Source: Patulibacter sp. SYSU D01012 (GTDB taxonomy: Bacteria; Actinomycetota; Thermoleophilia; Solirubrobacterales; Solirubrobacteraceae). Taken from it: a DNA stretch of 64,000 nt. Below the pieces are notes generated by a model. That model was not told the DNA's origin, did not search any database, and saw only the letters and a program-made list of their open reading frames with translations. Position 1 is the first letter of the stretch; each line of letters opens with the position of its first letter. The DNA is taken from positions 62,001-126,000 of the forward strand of contig NZ_JAFMTB010000002.1 in the NCBI RefSeq assembly GCF_017916475.1, written 5' to 3'. The position numbers and the translations under genes were made by a program. Shown here in pieces: positions 8,616 through 16,200 of the stretch.

Positions 8616-9047
8616 ATGGAGCCCGAGGACGACCGGCTGGCGCGCATCCTGCGGGACGCGCGGACCGTGGCCGTGGTCGGCGCGTCGAACGCGCCGCACA
8701 AGCCCGCGCACACGGTGCCGCGCTACCTGCAGCGGCAGGGCTACCGGGTGCTGCCCGTCAACCCGCGCGGCGGCGAGATCCTCGGCGTCCCGGCGGCGAC
8801 GAGCCTGACCGACGTGGCCGAGCCCGTCGACGTCGTCGAGGTCTTCCGGCCCGGCCCCGACACGCCGCCCGTCGCCCGCCAGGCGGTCGAGATCGGCGCC
8901 AAGGTCCTGTGGCTGCAGCTCGGGATCGTCTCGGAGGAGGCCCGGAGGATCGCCGAGGAGGGCGGCGTCGAGGTCGTGATGGACCGCTGCATGGCCCCCG
9001 AGCACGCGCGCCTGGGGATCGGGCCGGTCGGGCCGCCGGCGGCCTGA
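8616..9047 (+). CDS. CoA-binding domain protein (YccU-like)
   Basis: A 143-residue single Rossmann-type CoA-binding domain (CoA_binding_2, E. coli YccU family). The N-terminal loop 'TVAVVGASNAPHKPAHTVPRYLQRQGYRVLPVNP' spans residues 12-45 (key GAS and VNP motifs), with 'VDVVEVFRPG' after it and a C-terminal 'DRCMAPEHARL', where the family has a conserved Cys and histidine-rich stretch. It binds CoA or nucleotide and has no known catalytic activity. The gap to the thioesterase is 12 nt. GACGCT (8604-8609) ends exactly 6 nt before the ATG, so it may also be initiated separately. Cytoplasmic. Confidence 0.85.
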   Translation: MEPEDDRLARILRDARTVAVVGASNAPHKPAHTVPRYLQRQGYRVLPVNPRGGEILGVPAATSLTDVAEPVDVVEVFRPGPDTPPVARQAVEIGAKVLWLQLGIVSEEARRIAEEGGVEVVMDRCMAPEHARLGIGPVGPPAA

Positions 9048-9064
9048 GCCCCGTCCGCGCCCCG

Positions 9065-9214
9065 TCACCCCGGCGGCGCCGCGAGCGCCGCGGCGTCGGG
9101 GTGGCCGAACAGGTCCGGCAGGCCGGAGTCGCCGCGGGGCACGACGCACACGCGCGCGCCGGGCCGCCTCGCGCTCCAGCGCGCGGGCGTCCAACTCCTC
9201 GGCCGATGCTCCAC
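9065..9214 (-). CDS. Small uncertain ORF, possible gene remnant
   Basis: A 49-codon GTG-started reading frame in the otherwise empty 9048-9280 gap. Its second half (RVCVVPRGDSGLPDLFGHPDAAALAAPPG with key GDSGLPDLFG) reads like real coding sequence, while the first half is Arg/Pro/Trp-rich. No Shine-Dalgarno or clear -10 is visible. It may be the tail of a decayed gene, or chance. I do not recognise it. Confidence 0.2.
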   Translation of the reverse strand: MEHRPRSWTPARWSARRPGARVCVVPRGDSGLPDLFGHPDAAALAAPPG

Positions 9215-9219
9215 TCACC

Positions 9220-9234
9220 TGCGAACGCTTCTCG
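9220..9234 (+). promoter_or_regulatory. Degenerate Zur-type box before the His-rich gene
   Basis: TGCGA-ACGCT-TCTCG matches 8 of 10 arm positions of the TGAGA-N5-TCTCA operator seen elsewhere in the window. It lies 47 bp upstream of the histidine-rich gene. Suggestive only. Confidence 0.3.
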
Positions 9235-9268
9235 CTCTCAGGTCCTTGGTGCGGCGGCGTCGTGGGGC

Positions 9269-9274
9269 GAGACT
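9269..9274 (+). promoter_or_regulatory. -10 element of the His-rich gene
   Basis: GAGACT ends 6 nt before the ATG at 9281, the same spacing seen at other leaderless genes here. Confidence 0.4.
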
Positions 9275-9280
9275 GGGCGC

Positions 9281-9628
9281 ATGAGCGAGCACGTCACCCA
9301 CGGGGAACACCCGCACGTCCACGGTCCCGGCTGCGGCCACGTCGCCGTCGAGCACGAGGGCCACGTCGACTACCTGCACGACGGGCACCTGCACCACCCG
9401 CACGAGGACCACGTCGACGAGCACCGCCTGGCGGTCGACGGGGCGCACCCGGACGGGCACACGACGCCCGCCGGCGGCCACGACGCCGCGCACGTGCACG
9501 GCCCGGACTGCGGCCACCCGGCCGTGCCGCACGGCGAGCACGTGGACTACCTCGTGGACGGCGTGCTCCACCACCCGCACGACGGTCACTGCGACGACCA
9601 CGGCGCGGTCACCGTCGTGGGCAGCTGA
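9281..9628 (+). CDS. Histidine-rich duplicated metal-binding protein
   Basis: A 115-residue cytosolic protein in which almost a quarter of the residues are His. It contains two tandem copies of a unit with pattern HVHGP.CGH.AV.H..HVDYL.DG.LHHPH..H.D.H (first about residues 12-50, second about 70-109), separated by an acidic, glycine-containing linker. Each unit has one conserved Cys. There is no signal peptide or membrane segment, so it most likely buffers or delivers zinc in the cytoplasm. Related short His-rich proteins sit beside zinc ABC and zur genes in actinobacteria. It ends 37 nt before zur, with the Zur operator in between. The function is inferred from composition and neighbours; the exact family is not assigned. 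Confidence 0.75.
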   Translation: MSEHVTHGEHPHVHGPGCGHVAVEHEGHVDYLHDGHLHHPHEDHVDEHRLAVDGAHPDGHTTPAGGHDAAHVHGPDCGHPAVPHGEHVDYLVDGVLHHPHDGHCDDHGAVTVVGS

Positions 9629-9631
9629 TCC

Positions 9632-9646
9632 TGAGAGTCGTTCTCA
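9632..9646 (+). promoter_or_regulatory. Zur-type operator upstream of zur
   Basis: TGAGA-GTCGT-TCTCA, ending 7 bp before the -10 element and 19 bp before the zur start, in a position to repress zur itself (autoregulation). Same pattern as 4093-4107 and 50246-50262. Confidence 0.82.
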
Positions 9647-9653
9647 TCGGTGG

Positions 9654-9659
9654 TAGGGT
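9654..9659 (+). promoter_or_regulatory. -10 element of zur (leaderless)
   Basis: TAGGGT with a 6-nt gap to the GTG start codon at 9666. No Shine-Dalgarno. Confidence 0.6.
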
Positions 9660-9665
9660 CGTGGG

Positions 9666-10103
9666 GTGGACACCGCGACCCGCGACCGCTGGCTCGAGCA
9701 CGCTTCGCAGCGCATGACCGCCGCCGGCCTGCGGGCCGGGGCCGCCCGCACCGCGGTCGTCGAGACGCTGGCGCGCGAGGGCCAGTGCCTGCTGACCGCC
9801 GCCGAGATCGCGGACCGCCTGCGCGGCGCCTCGGCCGGCTCGATCGCGACGGTCTACCGCGTCGTGGACGAGCTGTCCGAGCTGGGCCTGCTGCACCGCT
9901 ACGACGGCCGCGACGGCGTCGCGCGGTTCGAGATCGCCGACCCCGACCACCACCATCACCACGTCGTGGACGAGGCGACGGGCGCCGTCGAGCCGTTCGC
10001 GGACGACGAGCTCGAGCGGGCGATCGCCGGAGTCGCGGCGCGCCTGGGCTACGAGCTGACCGGGCACGACGTCGTGCTGCGGGGCCGCCGGCGCGGCGGC
10101 TGA
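9666..10103 (+). CDS. zur: Fur-family zinc uptake regulator (Zur) lacking CxxC sites
   Basis: A 145-residue Fur-family repressor. Residues 1-85 form the winged helix, with recognition helix 'SIATVYRVVDEL' at 59-70. The dimerisation/metal half starts with a run of five histidines at 95-99 (DPDHHHHHVV), with further ligand candidates E115 and H134. Both CxxC structural-zinc motifs usual in Zur/FurB are gone: the position after HHHHV reads VDEATG, and the C-terminus ends in an RGRRRGG tail. The only cysteine is C41. The assignment as Zur rather than Fur rests on the His-rich neighbour, the zinc ABC operon and rpmB-rpmG sharing its operator. GTG start at 9666 fits a leaderless mRNA. It probably represses its targets, including itself, when zinc is replete. 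Confidence 0.85.
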   Translation: MDTATRDRWLEHASQRMTAAGLRAGAARTAVVETLAREGQCLLTAAEIADRLRGASAGSIATVYRVVDELSELGLLHRYDGRDGVARFEIADPDHHHHHVVDEATGAVEPFADDELERAIAGVAARLGYELTGHDVVLRGRRRGG

Positions 10104-10124
10104 CCTGCGACCGCCGAGGGGGCC

Positions 10125-10140
10125 CCGGAGTCGTCTCCGG
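10125..10140 (+). terminator. Short hairpin after zur
   Basis: CCGGAG-TCGT-CTCCGG, 21 nt past the zur stop. The stem is only 6 bp, so a weak terminator at best. Confidence 0.3.
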
Positions 10141-10147
10141 TACGGCC

Positions 10148-10509
10148 ATGGTGCGTGTGCCGGTGGCGGTGGCGATGGCCCGCCAGGACGGGCTCGGGCT
10201 GCCGGGACGACGTGGTCGACGGTCTTCGCCGGCGAGGCCTTCGGGGGCGGCGAGACCGTCCGCGGGCCGCCGCGCGCGCCGTTCGCCGAGACCCTCGCCC
10301 GGGCGCGCGAGCGGGCGGCGTCGGTCCTGCGGTTCGTCGGCGACCGGCCGGGCGAGCCGTACGACGCCGGCACGGTGCTCGTCACCGACCCGCACACAGG
10401 GCGAACGTGGCCCCGGCTGCCGGCCGGCCTGGTGCCCACGCCGCGGCCGGCGCGCCCCAGGCACGTCGTGCGCTACGTGCCGCTCGGCGACGAGGAACCC
10501 GACGGCTGA
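10148..10509 (+). pseudogene. Possible frameshifted small gene after zur
   Basis: Two coding-like segments lie in different frames. ATG 10148 opens 'MVRVPVAVAMARQDGLGL'. One frame over, from about 10204 to the TGA at 10507-10509, comes 'GTTWSTVFAGEAFGGGE...' and a plausible soluble C-terminus (RHVVRYVPLGDEEPDG). The second frame has no upstream start codon in the gap, so a single-base shift near 10198-10206 would join them into a protein of about 120 residues. It could be a decayed gene, a sequencing error or chance. The product is not recognised. Its 3' end overlaps the convergent small membrane protein gene by 37 nt. Confidence 0.35.
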
Positions 10510-10739
10510 CCGCGCGTCGCCCGGCGGCCGGGGCGGACGGCGGCGCCCCCGAGGACGGCCGAGCCGAGCAGGAGGAGCGCGCCGACGCCGATGATCGCCG
10601 GCAGCGCGGCCCCCGCCGAGGCGTTCGCGGCGACGAGCGCCGCGCGGTGCCGGCCGCGACGCAGGATGCCCGCGCCGACGAGCAGGAGGCTGGCCCAGAG
10701 CGACAGGACCACGGTCACGAGGACCGGCCCGTCGATCAT
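10473..10739 (-). CDS. Small two-helix membrane protein
   Basis: An 88-residue protein with two predicted membrane helices, residues about 5-25 (PVLVTVVLSLWASLLLVGAGI) and 43-66 (LPAIIGVGALLLLGSAVLGG), joined by a basic/Ala-rich loop and followed by a Ser/Arg tail. No known family is recognised; the fold resembles many small actinobacterial membrane proteins of unknown role. The ATG is supported by a -10 TACCGT with a 6-nt gap (leaderless). Divergent from the gene at 10810. Confidence 0.6.
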   Translation of the reverse strand: MIDGPVLVTVVLSLWASLLLVGAGILRRGRHRAALVAANASAGAALPAIIGVGALLLLGSAVLGGAAVRPGRRATRGQPSGSSSPSGT

Positions 10740-10745
10740 GTTCCG

Positions 10746-10751
10746 ACGGTA
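10746..10751 (-). promoter_or_regulatory. -10 element of the small membrane protein gene
   Basis: TACCGT on the minus strand with a 6-nt gap to the ATG at 10737-10739. Confidence 0.5.
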
Positions 10752-10797
10752 CGCCGCGGACGCGCGTCGGCACGGGATCGTGGACCGATGGCCCGGC

Positions 10798-10803
10798 TAG
10801 GGT
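10798..10803 (+). promoter_or_regulatory. -10 element of the 10810 gene
   Basis: TAGGGT with a 6-nt gap to the ATG at 10810, indicating a leaderless transcript. Confidence 0.55.
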
Positions 10804-10809
10804 GGCGAC

Positions 10810-11151
10810 ATGGCTGCGTCGGTCGGCTCGCCCGAGGCACGGTGGTGGCGCCGCACCGGCGAGGAGGCGCTCGTCCGCCTGCTGGGCGAGGTGTGGGACC
10901 CGATCGGCGTCGAAGGCGACGTACCGGGCGAGTACGCGAGCTACGCGCCGCGGCTCCTCGGGGTGCTCCGGGACGGAGAGGAGGCGGTCGTCGACCGTCT
11001 CCTGTCGTTCGAGCGCGGGGAGATGGGCCTGGACGGCGATCGCCCCCGCGCGCGCCGGACCGCCGCCCGCCTGTGCGCCTGGTGGACGGCGACGGAGACG
11101 GACCGGTCGGGGGCCTGGCGGCCGCCACCCTCCCGAGCGCCACGAGCCTGA
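10810..11151 (+). CDS. Small hypothetical protein with WDPIGV..EY..YAP motif
   Basis: A 113-residue soluble protein. The recognisable core is 'ALVRLLGEVWDPIGV' (residues about 21-35) followed by 'PGEYASYAPRLLGVL' and 'MGL'. This pattern occurs in small bacterial proteins near the DUF1871 group, whose function is unknown. No membrane segment, signal or catalytic motif is visible. The C-terminal 25 residues are Trp/Pro/Arg-rich and may be disordered. It is transcribed alone; the start is fixed by the leaderless -10. The assignment as a real gene rests on that promoter and the conserved-looking core. Confidence 0.6.
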   Translation: MAASVGSPEARWWRRTGEEALVRLLGEVWDPIGVEGDVPGEYASYAPRLLGVLRDGEEAVVDRLLSFERGEMGLDGDRPRARRTAARLCAWWTATETDRSGAWRPPPSRAPRA

Positions 11152-11254
11152 TCGACGCGTCGGTCTGGTGATTGCGGCAGTCCTCGCGTCGGTCGCGCGG
11201 CGTGCTTGCCGGCGACGGCTTGCAGACCGACGTCGACTCCGCGGGGCCTCCGCG

Positions 11255-11593
11255 TCACGGGCCCCAGTGTTGGAAGACCAGCAGCACCGTCACGAACATG
11301 GCCGCGGCAACCACGAGGAACGCCACGAATGCGTCGTCGCCCGTCGCGAGCGCCCACACGAGGCCGGCACCGAGGAGCAGCGGCGGGCCGGCGAGCTGGG
11401 CGCCGCCCTGACGAAGCACCGCCGACCGCGTCGCGCGGAGGCGGCTCGGCGGCGTGCGTTCGGTCACGACGAGCAGCACGGCGGGCGCCGCGACGACGGC
11501 GTACGTCCATGCCGGCGCCGCGACGACCGCGAGCAGGCCGACGGCGACCAGCCCCAGGCCCGTCCACGCCGTCCACTCGGCTCTGCGGCTCAC
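11255..11593 (-). CDS. Small membrane protein, four hydrophobic segments
   Basis: A 112-residue membrane protein with about four hydrophobic helices (TGLGLVAVGLLAVVAA; TYAVVAAPAVLLVV; LLLGAGLVWALA; FVAFLVVAAAMFVTVLLVF) and a basic loop 'ERTPPSRLRATRSAVLRQGG' in the middle. No family is recognised. The GTG start overlaps the TGA of the upstream membrane gene (GTGA at 11590-11593), so both are translated together and probably form one complex. The start is set by that overlap; the frame extends further upstream but without coding character. Confidence 0.6.
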   Translation of the reverse strand: MSRRAEWTAWTGLGLVAVGLLAVVAAPAWTYAVVAAPAVLLVVTERTPPSRLRATRSAVLRQGGAQLAGPPLLLGAGLVWALATGDDAFVAFLVVAAAMFVTVLLVFQHWGP

Positions 11594-11922
11594 GCCCGCG
11601 TCCCCGTCCGGTCCGCGACGTCGAGCCGCCGCGCCTCCAGGACCACGAACGGCACCAGCATGAGCGCCGGCCACGCCGGCAGGCCCACGGCCTCCAGCAG
11701 CATGGCCGTCGCGTTGGGGACGCACGCCAGGAGGAACAGGTCCACGCCTCCGGAGGGGCGCGCGGCGCAGTACGCGACGAACGAGCCGAGCAGCACGACG
11801 CTCAGGCCGGCGGAGGAGCCGAGGAGCAGCCGGGCGACGACGCCGACGCCGAACAGCAGGACGACGGCGAGCACCGCCGGAGTCCGCCCGAACCGCCGCC
11901 ACGTCCCGATCGCCCGCCGCAC
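11590..11922 (-). CDS. Small membrane protein, first of a pair
   Basis: A 110-residue membrane protein with a basic N-terminus (RRAIGTWRRFGR) and about three to four hydrophobic segments (LAVVLLFGVGVVARLLL; GLSVVLLGSFVAYCA; LFLLACVPNATAMLLEAVGL; LMLVPFVVLEA). No family is recognised. It starts at GTG 11920-11922 with a leaderless-type -10 and overlaps the next membrane gene by 4 nt. The pair may act as a small two-component membrane complex, but nothing in the sequence names a substrate. Confidence 0.6.
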   Translation of the reverse strand: MRRAIGTWRRFGRTPAVLAVVLLFGVGVVARLLLGSSAGLSVVLLGSFVAYCAARPSGGVDLFLLACVPNATAMLLEAVGLPAWPALMLVPFVVLEARRLDVADRTGTRA

Positions 11923-11928
11923 GTGACC

Positions 11929-11934
11929 AGCCTA
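11929..11934 (-). promoter_or_regulatory. -10 element of the two-gene membrane operon
   Basis: TAGGCT on the minus strand, 6-nt gap to the GTG start. Confidence 0.55.
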
Positions 11935-11985
11935 GGGCCCGGGCCGCCCGCGGTCGTCCGCCGCCGGGTCTGCCACGATGGGGCC

Positions 11986-12828
11986 ATGGACGAGCTGGAA
12001 CGGCGGGCGGTCGCCGCGGCGGTCGCGGTCGCGTCGACGCACGGACTGCCGTGCGGCGACGCCGCCGTGCTCGCGTCCGGCAGCAACGTCGCGGTCTCGC
12101 TCGCCCCGGCGCCCGTCGTCGCCCGCGTCATGACGGGGACCGTCGCGCTGCACGCCGATCCGGAGCGCTGGCTGCGCCGCGAAATGGCGGTGCTCGCGCA
12201 CCTGGCCCCGACCGGGCTGGCCGTGGCGCCGAGCACCCGCGTGCCGCCGGGGCCCCACCACCGGGACGGGCTGTGGCTGACCCTGGTGGAGCACCTGCCC
12301 GGCGCGGAGCCGACGCGGACGGTCGACGACGCCCGCGGCCTGGGGCGGGCGCTCCGGGCGCTGCACGACGCGCTGCGCCCGTTCGGCGGCGACCTGGACG
12401 ACATGGGCGGCCTGCGCGACCGCATCGCGCGACTGCTCGCCGCGATCGTCCCCGCCGACGACGCGGAGGGCGCCGAGGTCGCGGCCCTGGAGCGGCGCCT
12501 GGCGGCGCTCGAGGCGGCCGTCTTCGCGTCCGAGCTGCCCGTCCAGGCGCTGCACGGCGACGCGTCGCCCGGCAACCTGCTGCGCACCGCCCGCGGGCCG
12601 GTGTGGAACGACTTCGAGGACGCGCTCCGCGGGCCGGTGCACTGGGACGTCGCCGGCTACGCCGTGGGCCTGCGGCGCCGCGGCGCCGACGACGCCGGGG
12701 TGCGGGCGATGCTGGACGGCTACGGCTGGGGTGACGAGGGGACGCTCGCCCCGTTCCTGGCCGCCCACGCCGCGTACGACGCGGTCTGGGAGCGCTACGA
12801 CCGGCAGCGACGCGCGTCCCGTCGATGA
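11986..12828 (+). CDS. Phosphotransferase (APH/choline-kinase-like) family protein
   Basis: A 280-residue kinase-like protein of the aminoglycoside phosphotransferase superfamily. Features are the N-lobe strand 'VLASGSNVAVSLAPAPVVARVM', the hinge 'WLTLVEHLPGAEP', the catalytic loop 'LHGDASPGNLL' (near residue 190: catalytic Asp, metal-binding Asn) and the DFG-equivalent 'VWNDFEDALRGP'. These enzymes phosphorylate small hydroxyl-containing metabolites or antibiotics with ATP; the substrate is unknown and no resistance role should be assumed. CACGAT ends 6 nt before the ATG (leaderless). Its stop overlaps the next gene's start (ATGA at 12825-12828). Confidence 0.82.
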   Translation: MDELERRAVAAAVAVASTHGLPCGDAAVLASGSNVAVSLAPAPVVARVMTGTVALHADPERWLRREMAVLAHLAPTGLAVAPSTRVPPGPHHRDGLWLTLVEHLPGAEPTRTVDDARGLGRALRALHDALRPFGGDLDDMGGLRDRIARLLAAIVPADDAEGAEVAALERRLAALEAAVFASELPVQALHGDASPGNLLRTARGPVWNDFEDALRGPVHWDVAGYAVGLRRRGADDAGVRAMLDGYGWGDEGTLAPFLAAHAAYDAVWERYDRQRRASRR

Positions 12829-13214
12829 CCCGGCCGTCGGGCGCAACGCCGCGCCGGCGGCGACCGCGACGGCCGAGGGCGCTGGCGGCCGGCGCCGTCC
12901 TGGCGACGCTCGTCGTCGTCGCGACGGTCCTCTCGCTCCTGTACCGCCGGTCCTACGGGGCGTGGTTCCCGGGCGCCCCCGACCGCGTCGAGGTGTGCGG
13001 GCGACGGTTCTCCGCCGACGGCCCGAGCGCCCCGACGCTGGCGGCGGCGCTGCCGGCGGGGTTCCGGGCGCGGCCGCTCGGCCGGCGACCGCCCGTGGTC
13101 GGCTGGGCCGTCTACCAGGCGCGACGGGGCGCGGGCGGGTGCACCACGTCGGTCGTGCTGCGCCGACGGTCGGACGGGCGGATCCAGCCCTACGTGCTCT
13201 CCGGCGGCCCCTGA
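12825..13214 (+). CDS. Membrane-anchored hypothetical protein
   Basis: A 129-residue protein with an Arg-rich cytosolic N-terminus (residues 10-18), a single membrane helix (ALAAGAVLATLVVVATVLSLL, about residues 20-40) and an exported domain with two cysteines (VEVCGRRF; GGCTTSVV) that may form a disulfide. No family is recognised. Translationally coupled to the phosphotransferase-like gene by a 4-nt ATGA overlap. It ends 25 nt before the convergent helicase gene, with no clear terminator. Confidence 0.55.
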   Translation: MTRPSGATPRRRRPRRPRALAAGAVLATLVVVATVLSLLYRRSYGAWFPGAPDRVEVCGRRFSADGPSAPTLAAALPAGFRARPLGRRPPVVGWAVYQARRGAGGCTTSVVLRRRSDGRIQPYVLSGGP

Positions 13215-13239
13215 CCCGTCGGTCCGCGCGCCGCCGCGT

Positions 13240-16200
13240 CTAGACCGGCGCCGGGGTCTCGTCGATGACGCGGCGGATCCGCTTGCTCGAGACCGGGCCG
13301 GCGCCGCTGCTGCCGCCGGCAGCGAGCCGCCGGCCGCCCTGGGCGCCGGCGAACTGCGCCACGCGCAGCTCCTCGAGCATCCACGGCACCTCGCGCAGCG
13401 CCGGCGCCAGCGGGCGGCCCTTCGGCCAGCCCTGCGCCCGGCGGCGGAACGCGGCCTCGAGCTCGTGGATCGCGCGCATCCGGTCCGTGTCGGCGGCCCG
13501 CGCGTCCGGCAGGCGGTCCAGGCGGTGCGCCGCCGCCTGCAGGTAGCGGACCAGGTCGGGCAGACGTCGCGCGCCCGCGTCGGTCACGAACCCGGGGCGC
13601 ACGAGCCGCTCGAGCTGCGCGATCACGTCGCGCTGCGCGGCCTCGAACGCCGGATCGGCGGGGCCGGCGGCGAAGCGCTCCAGGCGCGCGCGCAGGTCGC
13701 GCTCGGCGTCGAGCACCCGCACGACCTGGCCCAGGACGCGGCCGGTGGCGTCGGGCAGCCGTGCGGCGACCTTCTCGCGGAGCGCCGCGAACCCGGCCTC
13801 GTCCCACGCCGGCCCGCCGTTCGCCGCGACGAGCCCGTCGATCGTCGCGGCGACGGTGTCCGCCATCAGCCGGTCGACGGAGCCGTGCGGCGCCGTGGTC
13901 AAGGTGAGCTGCGCGCGGGTCGGCAGCGCGCTCACCACGCCGCGCGCGGGGGAGGGCACGGTCAGCGCGAGCAGCCGGCGCGTGCCGCGGCGCATCGCCT
14001 CGGCCTGCACGTCGGCGGCGTCGAAGACCCGCACGCCGACCGCGTCGTCCTCGTCGACCAGGGCGGGGTAGACCTTCACGCCCAGGTCGCCCTCGCCGAT
14101 CGCGACCTCGCGCGGCAGCGTCCCGATCGTCCACGCCTTCAGGCCGTGGCGCTCCAGGTCGGGGGTCGCGGCCTCGAGCGCCTGGCGCAGCGTCGGGCGC
14201 AGCTCGTCCTTCAGCGCGGCCAGGTCGCGGCCGGACGCGATGGCCTTCCCGTCCGCGTCCTCGACGACGAACGTCATCCGGAGATGGCTGGGCAGCGCGT
14301 CCAGGCGCAGCATCGCGGGCGTCACCTGGACGCCGGGGAACGCGTTCAGCTCGCGCGCGAGCGCCCGCGGCAGCGGCGCGCTGCGCGGGGTCATGCGGCC
14401 CAGGATCGTGCGGACGGTGTCGGGGATCGGGACGAGCTCGCGGCGGACGTCCTTCGGCAGCGCGCGGACGAGGGCGGTGACGAGCTCCTCGCGCAGCCCG
14501 GGGACGAGCCACTCGAAGCCGACGTCCTTCACGCGGGGCAGCGCCGCGAGCGGCACGTGCACGGTGACCCCGTCGTGCTCCGTGCCCGGGTCGAAGCGGT
14601 AGCTCAGGGGCAGGAGCAGGTCGCCCTGCTTCCACGCCTCGGGCATGCCGGCGCCGCGGACGGCGGTCTCGGCCTGCTCGTCGAGCAGCAGCTCGCGCGG
14701 GAAGTGCAGCAGGTCGGGATCGCGGCGCTTCTCGTCGCGCCACCAGCGGTCGAAGTGCGCGCCCGAGACGACGCCGGCGGGGATCCGCTCGTCGTAGAAC
14801 GCGAAGAGCACCTCGTCGTCGACGAGCAGGTCGCGGCGGCGCGCGCGCTCCTCCAGCTCGCGGACCTCCTCGATCAGCTGCGCGTTGCGGCGCAGCACCT
14901 GGCGACCGCCGGCGCGGCCGCCGTCCCACTCGCCCTCGACGAGCGCCTGGCGGATGAAGAGCTCGCGCGAGAGGACCGGGTCGATCCGGCCGTACTGGAC
15001 GGTGCGGCCCGCGACGACTGGCAGGCCGTAGAGGGTGGCGCGCTCACTGGCGACGACGGACGCGCGCTTCTTCGACCAGCGCGGCTCGGCGTAGGTGCGG
15101 CGCAGCAGGTGCTCGGCGAGCGGCTCGATCCACTCCGGCTCGACGCGCCCGGCGGTGCGGCCCCACAGGCGCGAGGTCTCGACGAGCTCGGCGACCATGA
15201 CCCACGTCGGCGGCTTCTTCGCCAGCGCCGAGCCGGGGAAGACCTGGAAGCGCGCGCCGCGGGCGCCGAGGAACTCGGGCCGCTGCGGCCGACCCTTCGT
15301 CCGGATCGGGCGGCCCTTCTGGTCCGTCTTGACGTTCGTCTCGTCCTTCAGCCCGACGTGCGAGAGCAGGCCGGACAGCAGCGCCTGGTGGATGTCGCGC
15401 TCGCTGGCCTCGCGCCGCCGCTGCGCCTCGCGCTCGGCCTTGCGCAGCCGCGCGACGGCGCCGACGCCGTGCTCCGGTGCGTCGGCGGCGTCGCCGTCCG
15501 TGTCGGTCGGCGCGCTCGTCATGTCGTCCCGGCGGGCCGCCACGTCCTGTGCCCGACCGCCACGACGACCACCCCGGCGGTCGTCCCGTCGACCGGCGTC
15601 GTCGCGTCCGGCCGCAGGTGAGGTCGGGACGGCGTCCGTCGCCCGTCCGTCGGTCGACCCGGCGTCGCCCGACCCGCGACGTCCGCCGTCACGGCCGCGC
15701 CGAGCCGCAGGTGAAGGCGGGACGGCGTCCGCAGCCGTATCGGCCCGGTCGTCGGCGTCGCCGGACCCGAGGCGGGGCCCGGCCGTTCCCCTGTCCCGGC
15801 GAGCCACCGTGATCCCGGTCTGCTTGGCCGCCTGGCGCAGCTGCGCGACCAGGTCCTGCCACTCGCGGATCCGCAGGTAGTGCAGGAACTCCTTCTTGCA
15901 CTGGCGGCGGAACGCGCTGCCGGACAGCTCGCGCTGCTGCTGGCGCAGGTAGTCCCACAGGTCGAGGAAGGACAGGAAGTCGGAGCCCTCGTGCTTGAAG
16001 CGCGCGTGGAACTGCTGCGCGGTCTCCTGCTTGTCCTGCGGGCGCTCGCGCGGGTCCTGGATCGACAGGGCGGCCGCGATGACGACGACCTCCTCCGTGC
16101 AGCCCAGGCGGTCGGCCTCGAGCACCATGCGGCCCAGGCGCGGGTCGATCGGCAGCGCCGCGAGGGTGCGGCCGACGGGCGTCAGGCGCTTCTTCGGGTC

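Noticed and set aside
9290-9600. Repeated CAC/CAT-rich units looking like a short tandem repeat or CRISPR-like array
   Set aside because: Explained by the coding duplication in the histidine-rich protein; no spacers of unique sequence and no cas genes.
11986-12828. Aminoglycoside resistance gene
   Set aside because: Only the general kinase-like fold is visible. Chromosomal actinobacterial APH-like proteins act on many metabolites, and no resistance context or mobile element is present.
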